Of a stretch of DNA of 64,000 nt, positions 10,959 to 21,625 are shown in pieces. A program made the position numbers and the translations under genes. The stretch spans positions 136,701,213 through 136,765,212 of the forward strand of contig NC_133174.1 of assembly GCF_040802235.1 (NCBI RefSeq), read 5' to 3'. Below the pieces are notes generated by a model, which saw only the letters and a list, made by a program, of their open reading frames with translations, did not search any database and was not told the DNA's origin. Source of the stretch: Manis javanica (Eukaryota; Chordata; Mammalia; Pholidota; Manidae). Numbering within the stretch: position 1 is the stretch's first letter; every line of letters begins with the position of its first letter.

Positions 10959-11552
10959 AGGACCGGTTTTCAGCAATGTGACCAGCGTCTGACCATCATC
11001 AACAGCCAATCCACGCGCCTTCTCTAAGGACCAACCACCTACCCGCGGCCTTGCCCACTTTGCATAGCCCACCTTCCTTATCCATAGCCAACGTGAATTT
11101 AGAGAACTTTCCTTCCTTGAGACCCGTCATAAACATGCCCTGTTTCCTGAGTCTGGTGGACAAGTTGTTTCTGTGAACTGGCCTTGCTGCTGGGGAAGCA
11201 GAAACTGCCTGTCCCAGGACTCAGTCCTTATTCTGGCTGCATCTGTAAAGTCACAACAAACCCTTTTCTTTCAGAGATCTCTCAGTCTCTAGAGATGAAA
11301 GGTCTCTCTCTTCATCTGCCTCCACTCACAAAAACCCAGTGGGGCTGCAGGGAGAGGAGAAATGTGGCTAACGGGGCCTCAGAGTGAGGGGTAGAGGGCA
11401 GAGCGGGCCTAGAAGAATGGTGTGGTACCCAAGGCGGTCACTGGAATGGGTTTGGGACCTGGACTGTCCCTAAGCTAGCTGGGCCCCAGCTCATTCCAGC
11501 CTGGACTTCAGCAGGAAGCCTGCGGCCTACGAGACCTGCTGACAGCACAGGC
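10959..11552. other. Unassigned sequence downstream of LTR candidate
   Basis: Moderately CpG-containing sequence at 10985-11060 that could be part of another old LTR, but I see no matching ends. The rest is unassigned, without a supportable gene. Confidence 0.35.
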
Positions 11553-11702
11553 TTTGAAGGCAGACAGGTCTGAGCCTCAGCTCCACCCTCCCGACTTAGT
11601 GACCTAGGTCAAGTGATTTCTTCTCTCAGTGCCTGTGTTCTCTCATCTGTACACTAGGGCTGAGAATACTCACCTTACTGGGCTCTTACACGGATTCATT
11701 AC
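11553..11702 (+). mobile_element. MIR SINE
   Basis: Sense MIR: 'gctttgaaggcagacaggtctgagcctcagctcc', 'gacctaggtcaagtgatttcttctctcagtgcctgtgttctctcatctgtacac', 'gaatactcaccttactgggctcttacacgg'. It abuts a MIR of opposite orientation. Confidence 0.8.
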
Positions 11703-11985
11703 AATAATACCAGCAGTAACCAGCACTCACTCAGCGTACACAACGTGCCAGGCACAAAGTGCTTTACTTGTTCACTTACTGCATATAATCGGCAGAACAT
11801 CTCTCTTAGGAAGTTTTTCTCATTGTCCCCATTTTCCAGATGAGAAAACTCAGTCAAGGACAGAGAGGCTGAGTATTTTGTTCAAGAACACACAGCTACT
11901 AAATAGCAAAGCCAAGGATGGGAGTGCAGGCTGTCCAACCCCAGAGCCCGTATATCTAATCTCTCTACTGCCTCCCACTGTCCAC
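11703..11985 (-). mobile_element. MIR SINE, nearly full length
   Basis: Antisense MIR: 'caacgtgccaggcacaaagtgcttta', 'ccccattttccagatgagaaaactcagtcaaggacagagaggctgagtattttgttcaagaacacacagctactaaatagc', and a terminal 'ctctctactgcctccc'. It lies head-to-head with the MIR ending at 11702. A 192-codon forward frame (11629-12207) runs through both MIRs into L1 and is not a gene. Confidence 0.85.
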
Positions 11986-12034
11986 ACTTGCTGTTGGTCT
12001 TTCAACTTCACACAAAGCAGAGAAGGCCAAATCA

Positions 12035-12690
12035 CAGCCACTAAACAGAATGGAAATGCCATCAACCTTGCTGGTAGGGATGTACAATGGTACTCAATCT
12101 ATGGCAAGAAACTTGGCAATATTCAGCAAAAATATGTGTACTTATCTTTTGACCCAACAATACCAATCCTAAGGCTCTATCCCACAGATACACTACCAAA
12201 AATATGAAAATACATAGACACAAAGCTATTTGTTGCAGAACAATTCGCAAAAGCAGAAGATGGGGGCAACAGCCTGAAGGTCCCTCAGTGGGGGATCAGG
12301 TGAACTACGGTGCAGCCACACAGTGCAGTAGCCCACAGATGTTAAGCAAATGAGGATATATTGCTGAGTGAAGAAAATTAAGCAAGGTGTAGAGAAATGT
12401 GTTTATCATGCTATCACTTATCGAAGAAAGGAGGGATATAAAGATATACAAGACTATTCTCATGTTTAAAACATTAAAGCATAGAAGGATGAGCCATAAA
12501 GAATTTTGAAATGGTTGCCTCAAAGGTAAGGAGGGAACACATGGAGGAGACAGGAACAGGAGCTATATTTATTAGACTATATCTTGCCTTATGGATTTGA
12601 GTTCGGAACCATGTAACCATGTTACATAATCACAAAAGAATGCTAAGAACACTATAAAATAGCAATTCTCCCAAAATGAAAGCAAAATGA
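12035..12690 (+). mobile_element. Old L1 (L1ME/L1M5-type) 3' region
   Basis: Sense L1 ORF2 C-terminus and 3' UTR. There is a 'gacccaacaataccaatcctaaggctctatccc' block (the 'PI..YP' peptide region), 'ctgaaggtccctcagtgggggatcaggtgaa' matching the 'aaatgtccatcagtaggggac' region, 'aaattaagcaaggtgtagagaaatgtgtttatcatgctatcac', and a 'tttgaacc..atgtaaccatgttac' end. Frames are broken throughout. Confidence 0.7.
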
Positions 12691-14307
12691 ATTAAATGAA
12701 TCTAACTGTGTATGTAGTTGGTGGCAGAGAGAAACTATTCCACATGGCTTTTAAATACAGTGATTTGATAGCATATCCCTAGTGAGATCTGCCTTAAGTA
12801 CAAGAACTACAGAACATTGCAAATTATTTACAGTAATCACATTGTGATGGTAGCATTAGTATTGTTATTCTGAGACAGTTCAGCTTGTATGAGGAGATAA
12901 ACTGAGCAATTGTGTGATATTTTAATTCTATTATCCCCAGTGGCCTTGAAAACAAGGATTCTTAGCGTGAGAGTAACGAGATACGGATGAGGGATAGAAG
13001 ATGCTACCCAGACACACGCTGTAGTCCTGAATTTGTATTGGAAACATCAGCATGAATCCATGATCTATTTTATCTTAAAAAATACACTTCTTGTCTTTTC
13101 TGCTTAAAAGCTCTAGAAACAATGACAGATCTGGTAGCCATAGTACCCTTAAATTGCAGATTGTGGTCTTGAACTCATTAACCACTACAAGAAATAAGAG
13201 CTTCTGGGAGAAACGGCTTGTTCTAGGTACGGGGCAAGAAATGTACAAGATAAGCCCAGAGCACACTGTCACACAGGAGGACAAGGACACTCTCAATGAC
13301 TACAGGACTCCTCGCAAGACGCCTCAGGGGCCTACTCAAAGTTCTCTCCCATTGGCCAAAGATGGGACTATTTGAATGCCAACAAAATGACAAGGACAAT
13401 GGATCAAACACATCAAATATGTCTGAAGCCATAATTTCATTACAAAATTCTAATTGGTCACCTCACCACAATGACAGAGATCCAATTTACTATTTTGGAA
13501 ATTTATAATGAAAGGGAAAGAATCAGGTATTAATCCTACCATTTCTATATGGACTATCCCACTGGGCAACCTAATAGCAGATGAGGCGAATTTCTCTTTA
13601 TAGAAGGACTGTAGCTATAAAATGAAAAAGTAATTAGAGTCAGAATATCCCCATTGTGCGATCACTAATGCAGCAAAGGATCTGGGCATTGAGCAATAAT
13701 GACTGCTGTCACCACGAGAAAGGGAGGCCCTGGACAGGACGCGCCTCCTGAAGGAGGGCGCCAACATCACCTATGACAAACTATTCTTGCTCCCCACGAA
13801 TTAAATCTGACTCAGATGAAGCCCCGGATACCACTCTGAAGTCATAAGGAATACAAAGGACAGAGGAACATCTTAACCTAAACCAGGGTGATTCAGTCAG
13901 CAAAACCCAGATTGGGAGACTGGCTATATAGGAAAACATCTTGGTTTCTTCAGCATATCAATTATGAGGTGGGTAAAAAAGGATGGACTGGGTCCTTATA
14001 ATTTTAAAAAGTCCAGAAAGCTATATTAACTAATTGTAATATATGGACTCTAGTTGGATCCTGATTCAGACAAACTACTCTGTGTGTGCATGTGTGCGTG
14101 TGTGTGTGTGTTGTGTGTGTGTATTATCGGAAATTTGAACACTGAACAGATTTTTGGTTATGTTAAGAGATCATTGCTCTATTAATATTTGATAATGGTA
14201 CTGTAGTTATGTTATAAAAGTATTTCATTTCTTTTAGAGATACATACTGAAATATTAATAGATTACCTGATATGAAGTCTAGGATTTGCTTCAAAATAAC
14301 AAGGGAG
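12691..14307 (+). mobile_element. L1M (L1MB/MC-type) 3' UTR, left part
   Basis: Long sense-strand L1M 3' UTR, ending in the diagnostic block 'ggatcctgattcagacaaac' (14056 on), 'gataatggtactgtagttatgttataaaag', 'agagatacatactgaaatattaatagattacctgatatgaagtctaggatttgcttcaaaataac'. It is interrupted at 14308 by an LTR and resumes at 14663. The part before about 13970 is assigned from my memory of the family and is less certain. A TG-rich run at 14081-14122 lies inside it. Confidence 0.65.
14081..14122. repeat. Imperfect (TG)n microsatellite
   Basis: TG repeats interrupted by CA, CG and TTG units, embedded in the L1M 3' UTR. Confidence 0.95.
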
Positions 14308-14662
14308 TGTGGGTAAAATTGTAACATTTCCAGAATATCTCGCCTGGCTTTAGTATATCTGCATATCAATAGGCATTCAGAGGTGGAAAGAAGTATGGCT
14401 TTAGTGCACCTGCATCATTCCTCAGGGGTGGAGAGAAGTTCATTTCCATATCAATGGGTAATTACCTGGGCTGGGAGGGCTTATCTGTACCCAAGAGGTG
14501 AGGAGAGGGGCAGTTTGGGCTTCTGATGGAGCAGGAAAGAGAGAAACCACCCCAGACTGCAGTTTGTGAGCAATAAACAGATCTTAAACTTTATTTCTCC
14601 CTTTGACTGATTTCGGTTTTTGGAGGTATTTTGCGCCAGGATTTCCTCTCCCCGGACTTACA
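14308..14662 (+). mobile_element. Solo LTR with perfect 5-bp target duplication
   Basis: Starts TGTGGGT and ends CTTACA, a TGT...ACA pair typical of LTRs. GGGAG precedes it (14303-14307) and follows it (14663-14667). The flanking L1M reads continuously once the insert and one duplication are ignored. Inside, a 51-bp-period duplication (TGGCTTTAGT at 14345 and 14396) resembles U3 enhancer repeats. AATAAA lies at 14572-14577, followed by a T-rich U5-like tail. No internal viral sequence remains. The family is not recognised. Confidence 0.87.
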
Positions 14663-14815
14663 GGGAGGGATGAAGTTAATGGGGCCAGAGGGGGAACAAA
14701 ACTGCCCTCAGTAATTATTGAAGCTGGGTAATGGGTATGTTGTGATTTATCAAACTATTCTCCCTACTTTGAATATTTTTTATTTTCCGTATTTTTAAAA
14801 TCAAGGTCTAGCTGT
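14663..14815 (+). mobile_element. L1M 3' UTR, right part and 3' end
   Basis: Continues the L1 split by the LTR: 'gtaattattgaagctgggtaatgggtatg' and 'ttatcaaactattctccctactttgaatattttttattttcc' match the well-known L1MB/MC 3' terminus. Confidence 0.8.
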
Positions 14816-15314
14816 CAGAAGTTAAGTGGTAGAGAGGGAGGAGGAAAGCTGGAGGTTGTCTCAGGACTGAGACATCCTGTGAGCAAAGAAGCTTCCATCC
14901 TTAAAAACATCTGCCCCCTAGGAGCACCTGCCCTTTGTTCCCCAGGGGCCTGTGACCCTGCACTGATCAGGCCTTCAAGGTCCCTCTGCCACTCTGATTC
15001 CCCTCGTCAGTGACCTAAAGCTTCTCAGCAGAAGCCCTTACTCTGAAAACACTGAAGACAAACTTTTCCAGAGAAGCCTCTCCACTCAGAAGACTAATCT
15101 GAAACACAGCCTAGTGCTGCTATGAGTTTTTAATTATTGTGGCTGTCAGTTGATCTAAATATTTTAATGAGTGGTTTTATTATATATCTGTCCTGAGGCT
15201 TTAAACACAAAGCACAATTGTAAAACTCAGATGTTTTTGCAGCCGTGTTTCTTTAGCATTTTAATCGTTTGCAGAGAACGTCCCAATTATGACTATTTGT
15301 TACAGCTCACACTG
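14816..15314. other. Single-copy sequence, no gene recognised
   Basis: Nothing recognisable on either strand. Confidence 0.4.
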
Positions 15315-15560
15315 CGAGATGACAGAAGTGCTGGTTTTAAACTAGGCATCAGAAGTCCTGGGTTTAAAGTCCTGGGTTTAAATTTTGCAACCTCTTAGGT
15401 GTGTGCGGGCAAGCATCTTAACCAATGGGAGCTGATGTTTCCTCATTTCGAACATGGAGATGATAAAACAATTTTTTCAGTCAGGGTTGAGTATCAAACT
15501 GAATAATATGTGAACATACTTTCTAAACTGTAAAGTGCAAGGTACATAAAAAAGATCTAC
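15315..15560 (+). mobile_element. MIR SINE, diverged
   Basis: Sense MIR features: 'agtcctgggtttaaattttgcaacctcttaggtgtgtgcgggcaagcatcttaacc', 'gtttcctcatttcgaacatggagatgataaaac' and 'aactgtaaagtgcaaggtacat'. A local 14-bp duplication lies inside. Confidence 0.6.
15354..15381. repeat. Perfect 14-bp tandem duplication
   Basis: AGTCCTGGGTTTAA occurs at 15354-15367 and again at 15368-15381, within the MIR. Confidence 0.95.
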
Positions 15561-18249
15561 ATTCCTTTATATAGGCGAAAAAACAAGCAGTTATTTGAAA
15601 AACCCAAATCCTTGGTATTGAATTCAGAAAGACATACTGAACTTTCATGACATTCTTAAGCAGGCCCTCTACCCCTTATTTCTTAGGCCCTGCTTGTGTC
15701 TGCTGTGTCTGTGAGCCAAGACCAGGGAGATGCCACACACCCACAGGCCCTGCCACAGAGGACCCTCAGTACATACTTAACACACTAGAATGAACTGGAA
15801 TGCTCTCCACGGCCCTTTCCCCCATCCAAACTGTATTAGGCCTCCAGTGCCAGGTGTCTCTGAATGCTGCTGCAGCCCATACACCAGACAGGTGACGCTA
15901 GTCAGTGACTGGCTTCCTGCAGCTAGCCTCTTCCTTGAGCCTGTGGGCATCTGTAATGGCATCTAACAGCACGCTCTCCTCTGGGATACTGGTTTGGAAC
16001 TACCCACATTTCAAATCCACTTAGTTTTATAGATTTGAGACTTAGACTCCTCTTATTAGAACTTGACCTTGGTATGGATCATAGATACACAGTTCTCCCT
16101 TTATTTTTAGAGATTGGTTATGACAACAGGAATGCTGCTGCTTTCTAGGGTTCTTAGGCTTGTCAGTTTCATTCTGGATGGGAAGGGTATCTAGGCAACA
16201 AGATGTGTACATGAGTCACTGGCAGATGGAATTATTGGTAAAACTGAACTAGGCCCAGTTTGGGCAAACGAATAGCACAAGAAGTAGCCAAAGGGTGGCA
16301 TAAGTTACATCACTGGCAGAACTGGGCAAAGTCCAAGGGAGCCAGAGCAGCAGGTCCAATAGAGGCTATGGGTTCCATTACGCATTGAGAGGGGAGCAGG
16401 CAAAGACATTCAAATATGCTGCTTGGATTGAGGATGGTTCTAACTGCTGTCTCTGAGCTTCACTGTTAGTCATTGGGCATTCAGTTTTGATTGCCTTTGC
16501 TCGACCCCACCGCCCAAGTCATTTTCAAGGCTGGAATGAGACCACCTTTGCCCTGGCTTACAGCTCCAAAACACCTCAAAAAGAAAGTGATGCAGAAAAG
16601 CATAACACCAAATGGCAAAGATATACCCACAAATAAAAATGAGCAGGATTGGTATTATTACTATGAGAGTTCAAGGCAACAGAATTAAGCGGAAGACATT
16701 TGAAATAAATAAAAGATATGCACCAAAAATATGAGTCTACACACATCAAAATATCCAGCATCAAAAGTCATAAAACAGAGGTTCTGGAACAGGGGGACAT
16801 GAAACCAGAGAGGCACATTGGCCCCACATGGTGGAGGGCCTTGGCTACTTGTAAACGAATCTGTATCCTATAGGGGACAGGAAACCAAACCACCTCTCTT
16901 CTCCTTGGCCGCACCTTATATTTTCCTGTTCATGTCAAGCTGTGTTTGCGAGCAACACCAAGGAGCTGCCCCTTCCCTCCAGTGTCAAGCTACAGTGGAC
17001 ACAGACGACACCCAGCTCATGCTTACTACTCTAGAGTGAATGGGAATGATCTGATCTCCACCTTTTTCACTATCCAAACTATTCTCATTTTGGAAGACAT
17101 GGATCAGAGCCCATCTCCTAGCCTGAGCCTTCTTTCCACAGCCAAGTCCACCATGGCCTCTTCCTCCTATTTCTGAGCCCCTGGAATGATTATCGGTGGA
17201 CTTCTTTGGGGAATGAATCATGCCCTGCCTCGTGACCTGTCTTCTTTCATATTATCTCTTTGAGCAATTGCTTGAATCTTGCCTTGAAATGTCTCTTTTC
17301 ACAAGTTGATGTTTATCTCCCCAACTTGGCTATACACCTCAGAGGTCTGACCTGGCCTGATATTTCCATGCACAGGGTAGGCTGCTGTCCTGCTGTAACA
17401 AGTGCGCCCCTACTCAGAGTCCTTCTTGAGGAAGGACTCCGGGGCAGTGGGTGGATGGGCCTGAGAGTCAACAGGTTTCCTCTGATGGGAACATGCTCTA
17501 ATCACCCAAGATGGCAGTAAGAAGATGGTATTTACCTGTCTATAAGATGCATGGGAAGGGATTCAAGGGGAGTGAATTCTCAGGAAGAATCAGTGGGGCT
17601 GAACGGACTAAGAGGAATAAGAAAGAGTCAAGGATATGTCCAGCTGAGCTGAGCACAATCTCCAAGGTTCCAAGCAGTGTTGACATTCGTGACCCACAGC
17701 AGCTAAGCCCTTCACACCAAAAGGGCACATATAAAAGATTTACATTCTGAGTCATTTGTTTTTCGTTAAGGGCCAAATCATCTAGTGGCTCTGATGGCAC
17801 TAGGGATGACAATGGGACAAAGGAAGAGCTCACCAGTGGCCACTCTCCTGCAAGCATTATGCCTGTGATCCTGATACTTCCACTCCCTACCCTACAGATT
17901 ATCCAAGCCCCTTGTAGACCAAAAGGTAAAGATGCGGGCTCAGAACACCCCTCAGGCTACCAATATCAAAGACAAAACATAAGCCAGCCATGGCTGCAGC
18001 CCGTCAGTTCCAGATGCCAGACCAAAAAGGGCTCCCCAGAAAGCACGACCCCGCCCCCCCATCATGGGTCCTCAGCAACATGTGCATGGCTCACTCACAG
18101 TGCTTAGGAGCAGTCTTTCCCACGCTGGAATAAGGCCCTTGAAAGCTGGCCGCCTCCAGGTGCCCCCAGGCAGAAGGACGTTTCTCACATCTTTCAGTTT
18201 GGACCTCTCTGGGAAAGGCAGCTGGGAAGAGGTAAAAAACCACAGGCAC
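15561..18249. other. 2.7 kb of single-copy sequence, no gene recognised
   Basis: The longest stretch without a transposon I can name. Small frames on both strands (for example 17540-17857 reverse, 105 codons, and 17260-17520 forward, 86 codons) show no family motif, and I see no compelling splice-bounded exon. Very old repeats may be present below my recognition limit. Confidence 0.45.
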
Positions 18250-18425
18250 TTGGAAATCTGAGAAATCTGGGTTAGCAGCTTTGTGACCTTCGGCAAATCG
18301 TGTCCCATCTCTGGGCTCACGTTTCCCTCTCCGCAATATGACAATAAAATGGTAATACTACTTACCCAACAGGTTGTTGCCAGGGTTAAACGGTGCCCAG
18401 CACAAGAAGGCACACAAGAAGCAAA
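18250..18425 (+). mobile_element. MIR SINE
   Basis: Sense MIR: 'agcagctttgtgaccttcggcaaatcgtgtcccatctctgggctcacgtttccctctccgcaatatgacaataaaatggtaatactacttacccaacaggttgttgccagggttaaacg' and 'ggtgcccagcacaagaaggca'. Confidence 0.75.
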
Positions 18426-18519
18426 AATAATTATCACTGTGCGTTGCGGTAAAGTACGTAAAGGAAAAGTCTAGAAAGTGGGACAGTCTCTGAGCCTGGG
18501 GAGCAGAAATAGAACTGCC

Positions 18520-18665
18520 AGGAGTCTGCTCCGCCCCAGCTCCGGGAAACACATCTGCGCATGCCCGCACAGGCCCCCCAGCCCTGCCTCCGTGGCACGC
18601 ATGCGGCTCATAACCGCCCAGACCCGCCCCACAGGACACCCCGCAGAGGTTGCACTCCCCTCCCT
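18520..18665. promoter_or_regulatory. Small CpG cluster with GC-box and NRF1-like motifs
   Basis: About ten CpG dinucleotides fall in roughly 125 bp, in a window that is otherwise CpG-poor. It includes CCGCCCC-type GC boxes (near 18529 and 18626) and a TGCGCATGCCCG site at about 18554 that is close to the NRF1 consensus. It is shorter than a formal CpG island. A 159-codon reverse frame (18358-18837) crosses it but looks like a chance GC-rich frame. Promoter activity is inference. Confidence 0.35.
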
Positions 18666-18934
18666 GCTGGCCAGGCCTGCAGCCTGAACTCATTTGCTTA
18701 CTGATTAACATCAGTTGGAGAAGTGTTGGTGTGCGTACTAGGTAGAAAAAAGTCAATGTGCCGCCAAATTTCAGTCTTCCAGCCAACGCGATCTGCTTTC
18801 TCCGTGGAGCTACAAACCAGAGAACGGGCCTGAACACGGCTAGGAGCGTGCCAGCACCACAGGGAACTCTCCTGCAGGGATGTAAAGAGTCAGTGCCCCA
18901 AGCACCTTTTGTGTGAACAGTGCTGTCTGGTATC

Positions 18935-19055
18935 TAAGGCACTTACACAAGCCATTATCACGTTTAGACCTCTGAATAACCCTGTGAGGTGGGTATGAAT
19001 AAACCCATTTTACAGACTGTGGGCTCAGGTAAAATGATTCATCTGAGGCCTCTCT
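18935..19055 (-). mobile_element. MIR SINE fragment
   Basis: Antisense MIR: 'tctaaggcacttacacaagccattatcacgtttagacctctgaataaccctgtgaggtgggtatgaataaacccattttacagac'. Confidence 0.75.
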
Positions 19056-19206
19056 CTCACACACAAACACACACCCTTGAATGCAGTGCAGATTCAAACA
19101 TGAGTCTGGACTCCCCACTCCCCACTCCTTCTACCCCACCCCACTAGCTCCCATTACTTCCTTCTTTCTTCTTCACTACCCAGCCAGCAAGCTCCATCTT
19201 CCCCTA

Positions 19207-19626
19207 TGTGGATAAAATGAAGGTTCCCATGGCCAGGATTCTCACCTGGCCCTGGTTGGCTAGCTCACTACACACGTGTGGGCAATACGTCATTATTGAC
19301 TCTATATGAAGAGCCTTGCCCAGTACTATGGGCAACACCGTGGCAGGGCTGCAAGGCTGCAGGAGAGCAGAGATGAGACTGGAGTGGTGGCAGCGCCAAG
19401 GACAGAGGCCCAGAGGATGGCTGCGGCAGCAGAGGGACCCAGAGGCAGAGACTGGCTTGCTGCACACAGACTCATTCTGAGTGGACAGGATTTTATTGAC
19501 TGACCTGCCATGGTGGAAATAAAGTTGGGTATAACCCTTTCACCCCAAGAACGTTCTACTGTCATTTCTTCGGTCACACTGAATCCGTAGTGAACTTGCC
19601 TGGGGCTGAAACCCATTGGCAAGACA
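19207..19626 (+). mobile_element. Solo LTR, family A copy 1, with 5-bp duplication
   Basis: Begins TGTGGATAAAA and ends GGCAAGACA, flanked on both sides by CCCTA (19202-19206 and 19627-19631). It contains a TATA-like TATATGA (19303-19309) and AATAAA (19518-19523) in correct order. Both its start (CCATGGCCAGGATTC) and its end (gtgaacttgcctggggctg) recur at 22597-22986, showing one LTR family. I do not recognise the family. No internal provirus sequence is next to it. Confidence 0.87.
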
Positions 19627-19739
19627 CCCTAATTTAGTCTCGTTTTCTGAGGCTGCTGCTCACCCAAGGAGTTTTATGGCCACAAAGTAAAGCGAAGCCC
19701 TCAGGCCAGGAAGATCTACTGGTAGATGCCTACAAGTAC

Positions 19740-20200
19740 TGACCTGGTAGCTTCTGTTTTTAACAGTTTAATTTCAAAGGAAATGGACCTCACTTAACTG
19801 AATTTCCTTTTCTATTTTTTCTAGCTATTAAAGAACTTGCATATCTAATAAATATTTAATAGGAATTCCCCTCCAGCTAAATTCAGGCCCCTCAGCATCT
19901 CATTACCATGTCTTAGAATAGTATCCTCATTGTCACTTGCTTAATTATGCTAAGAAAGAGTTGAATTGTGTGGCTGTTGGGATCAGAAAGCGATTAAATT
20001 CACTTGGCAAGACTTTGGATATCTCATTATGATCCTCATTTAGCGCTTCTAATGGAGTTATTTTTTTCCCCCAATTCTGACTTGGGAAAGGCTTGCTCAG
20101 TGCAGCTACGTATTTCCTAAGCCTTGCACACTTTGCACTGTGCCAGGAAAGATCAGAAGTTCCTTCACACATCACTGGCACCAGCCACGCAGTGAGCAAT
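19740..20200. other. AT-rich possible conserved non-coding element
   Basis: Repeat-free AT-rich segment with several homeodomain-type sites (cttaattatg near 19940, gcgattaaattcac near 19990). It lacks CpG depletion scars of transposon origin and has no open frame of note beyond 84 codons. Function is inferred from composition alone. Confidence 0.28.
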
Positions 20201-20704
20201 GACGTAAAGGCCTCTGATGTTTGAATCCCTTCTGCAGCAACGTCACTGAGGGCTAGTCCAGGCCCTGCTTGGCTTCCTCCAGATCAGCTCTCACTAGCGC
20301 AGCCCATCCCCTCTTTGGACCGCTAAGTCCTTCATTGATTTCAGCCATTAGTCCTCTCCCTGCCTTTTTTTGGTAACACATCTCTCTTTTAGAAGATCTC
20401 TCAGCCATCTGGAGATTTCCTCCCTGGGGCCCCTCTGAGTCTTCTCCCCTCTCAGTTATTCATCCCCATTTCCTTCATTCTTCCCGTGACATGTCCAGTC
20501 CCTTTATCATCCAAAGAACGCTCTGTCTTCCTCCCTCCCTCCCTTCCTTTCTTCCCGAGTGCCTGCCCCCTGCCCTCCCGGAGCTGAGAGTCTAGGTGGG
20601 GAAATGAAGAGGCACAGAGACATTTGCTCTGGTGACCCAGGTATCGTGGGAGGAGGGAGAGAGGGAGCAGCATCCACTATAGATAAACGCTGCCTCTCCG
20701 CCCT
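20201..20704. other. Single-copy sequence with pyrimidine tract
   Basis: A CT-rich tract at about 20523-20555 (tcctccctccctcccttcc core) is the only structure seen. No gene recognised. Confidence 0.45.
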
Positions 20705-20855
20705 CCGTGCTAGGTACAGTCCATGGATTGCTTTGCTCACTCCTCACATCACCCCATTCTACAGAAGAGGAAACTGAGGCTCACGGAGGTTAAGTAATTT
20801 CCCCAAGATCATACAGTACGTAGCAGATTGAGGATGTAAACCCACAGAACACACC
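20705..20855 (-). mobile_element. MIR SINE
   Basis: Antisense MIR: 'ccccattctacagaagaggaaactgaggctcacggaggttaagtaatttccccaagatcatacagtacgtagcagattgaggatgtaaaccca'. Confidence 0.85.
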
Positions 20856-21486
20856 ATTACTGGGCTGAGTGTGGACCCCAGATTTGGACTCAATGCCCTA
20901 AGAGTCCTCCGACCAGTCAAAGAGCACAGTGTTTCCCTCCTCCTGAACACCGTCTTTGCCTCCACCTGGGTTCCTCTTTCTTGTCTTGGAAGCATGATCT
21001 CTCCACATGCTGATTCTTATGAATGTGCTGACCACCAATCCCAGAGACGCTGCTTGCCTACCGCTCATCCCAGTGGCCCCTCACTGAGCTGCCTCCCTAG
21101 CCTGCCCTTCCCCCAGATTTCCCCCAGCAAAGCTGCTGCCAGGCCCTTGCTCCCAGGCCCACATGCCTGCAGGTCCAGGGTTTGGCCAACAAGCACTGAA
21201 TCCCGGAAGAGTGACCTGAAGGGAGGTCCCAGCTGCACTCCATATGCTTCCCAGCATCCCTGGGCCTTATTCTTTGGAAAAGCTTGTTGTTTCTGCACAT
21301 AAATGAAACAAACACAAGAGTGTTCAGCACATGTTCAAGCCTCAGCAAACTGCGTTTTGTTCCTGTCTCCTCTGGTAGACCACCTGATAGAAGGTGCACA
21401 TCCCAGGGGGAAGCCAAAACATCAAGTAAAAACATGCCTAACCCACTGATTCCCAAGGGGAGGCTAGGCTACTTCTTGGATAAGGA
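20856..21486. other. Single-copy sequence, no gene recognised
   Basis: A 143-codon forward frame (20871-21302) and a 119-codon reverse frame (21097-21456) overlap. Neither has recognisable domains, and two long opposing frames over the same GC-rich DNA suggest chance. Confidence 0.4.
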
Positions 21487-21625
21487 GGGTCAACAGCCCC
21501 AGTTCTGCCACCAACTTGCACCGTGAGCTTGGCAAGTCCCTCCCCTCTCTGGGCTTCCTCTTTTGCATAACGGGCAGTTTGAGCAAGCCAACCTCCATGG
21601 GCTCTTCTAGCTTTAACATAGGATG
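21487..21625 (+). mobile_element. MIR SINE fragment
   Basis: Sense MIR: 'gttctgccaccaacttgcaccgtgagcttggcaagtccctcccctctctgggcttcctcttttgcataacggg'. Confidence 0.65.

Noticed and set aside
11629..12207. 192-codon forward open frame
   Set aside because: It runs through two MIRs of opposite orientation into L1 ORF2 sequence, so it is a chance frame over transposons.
18358..18837. 159-codon reverse frame across the CpG cluster
   Set aside because: Overlaps a MIR, has forward frames over the same DNA and carries no motif; GC-rich DNA has few stop codons by chance.
20871..21456. Opposing 143- and 119-codon frames
   Set aside because: Mutually overlapping on opposite strands with no recognisable domain.
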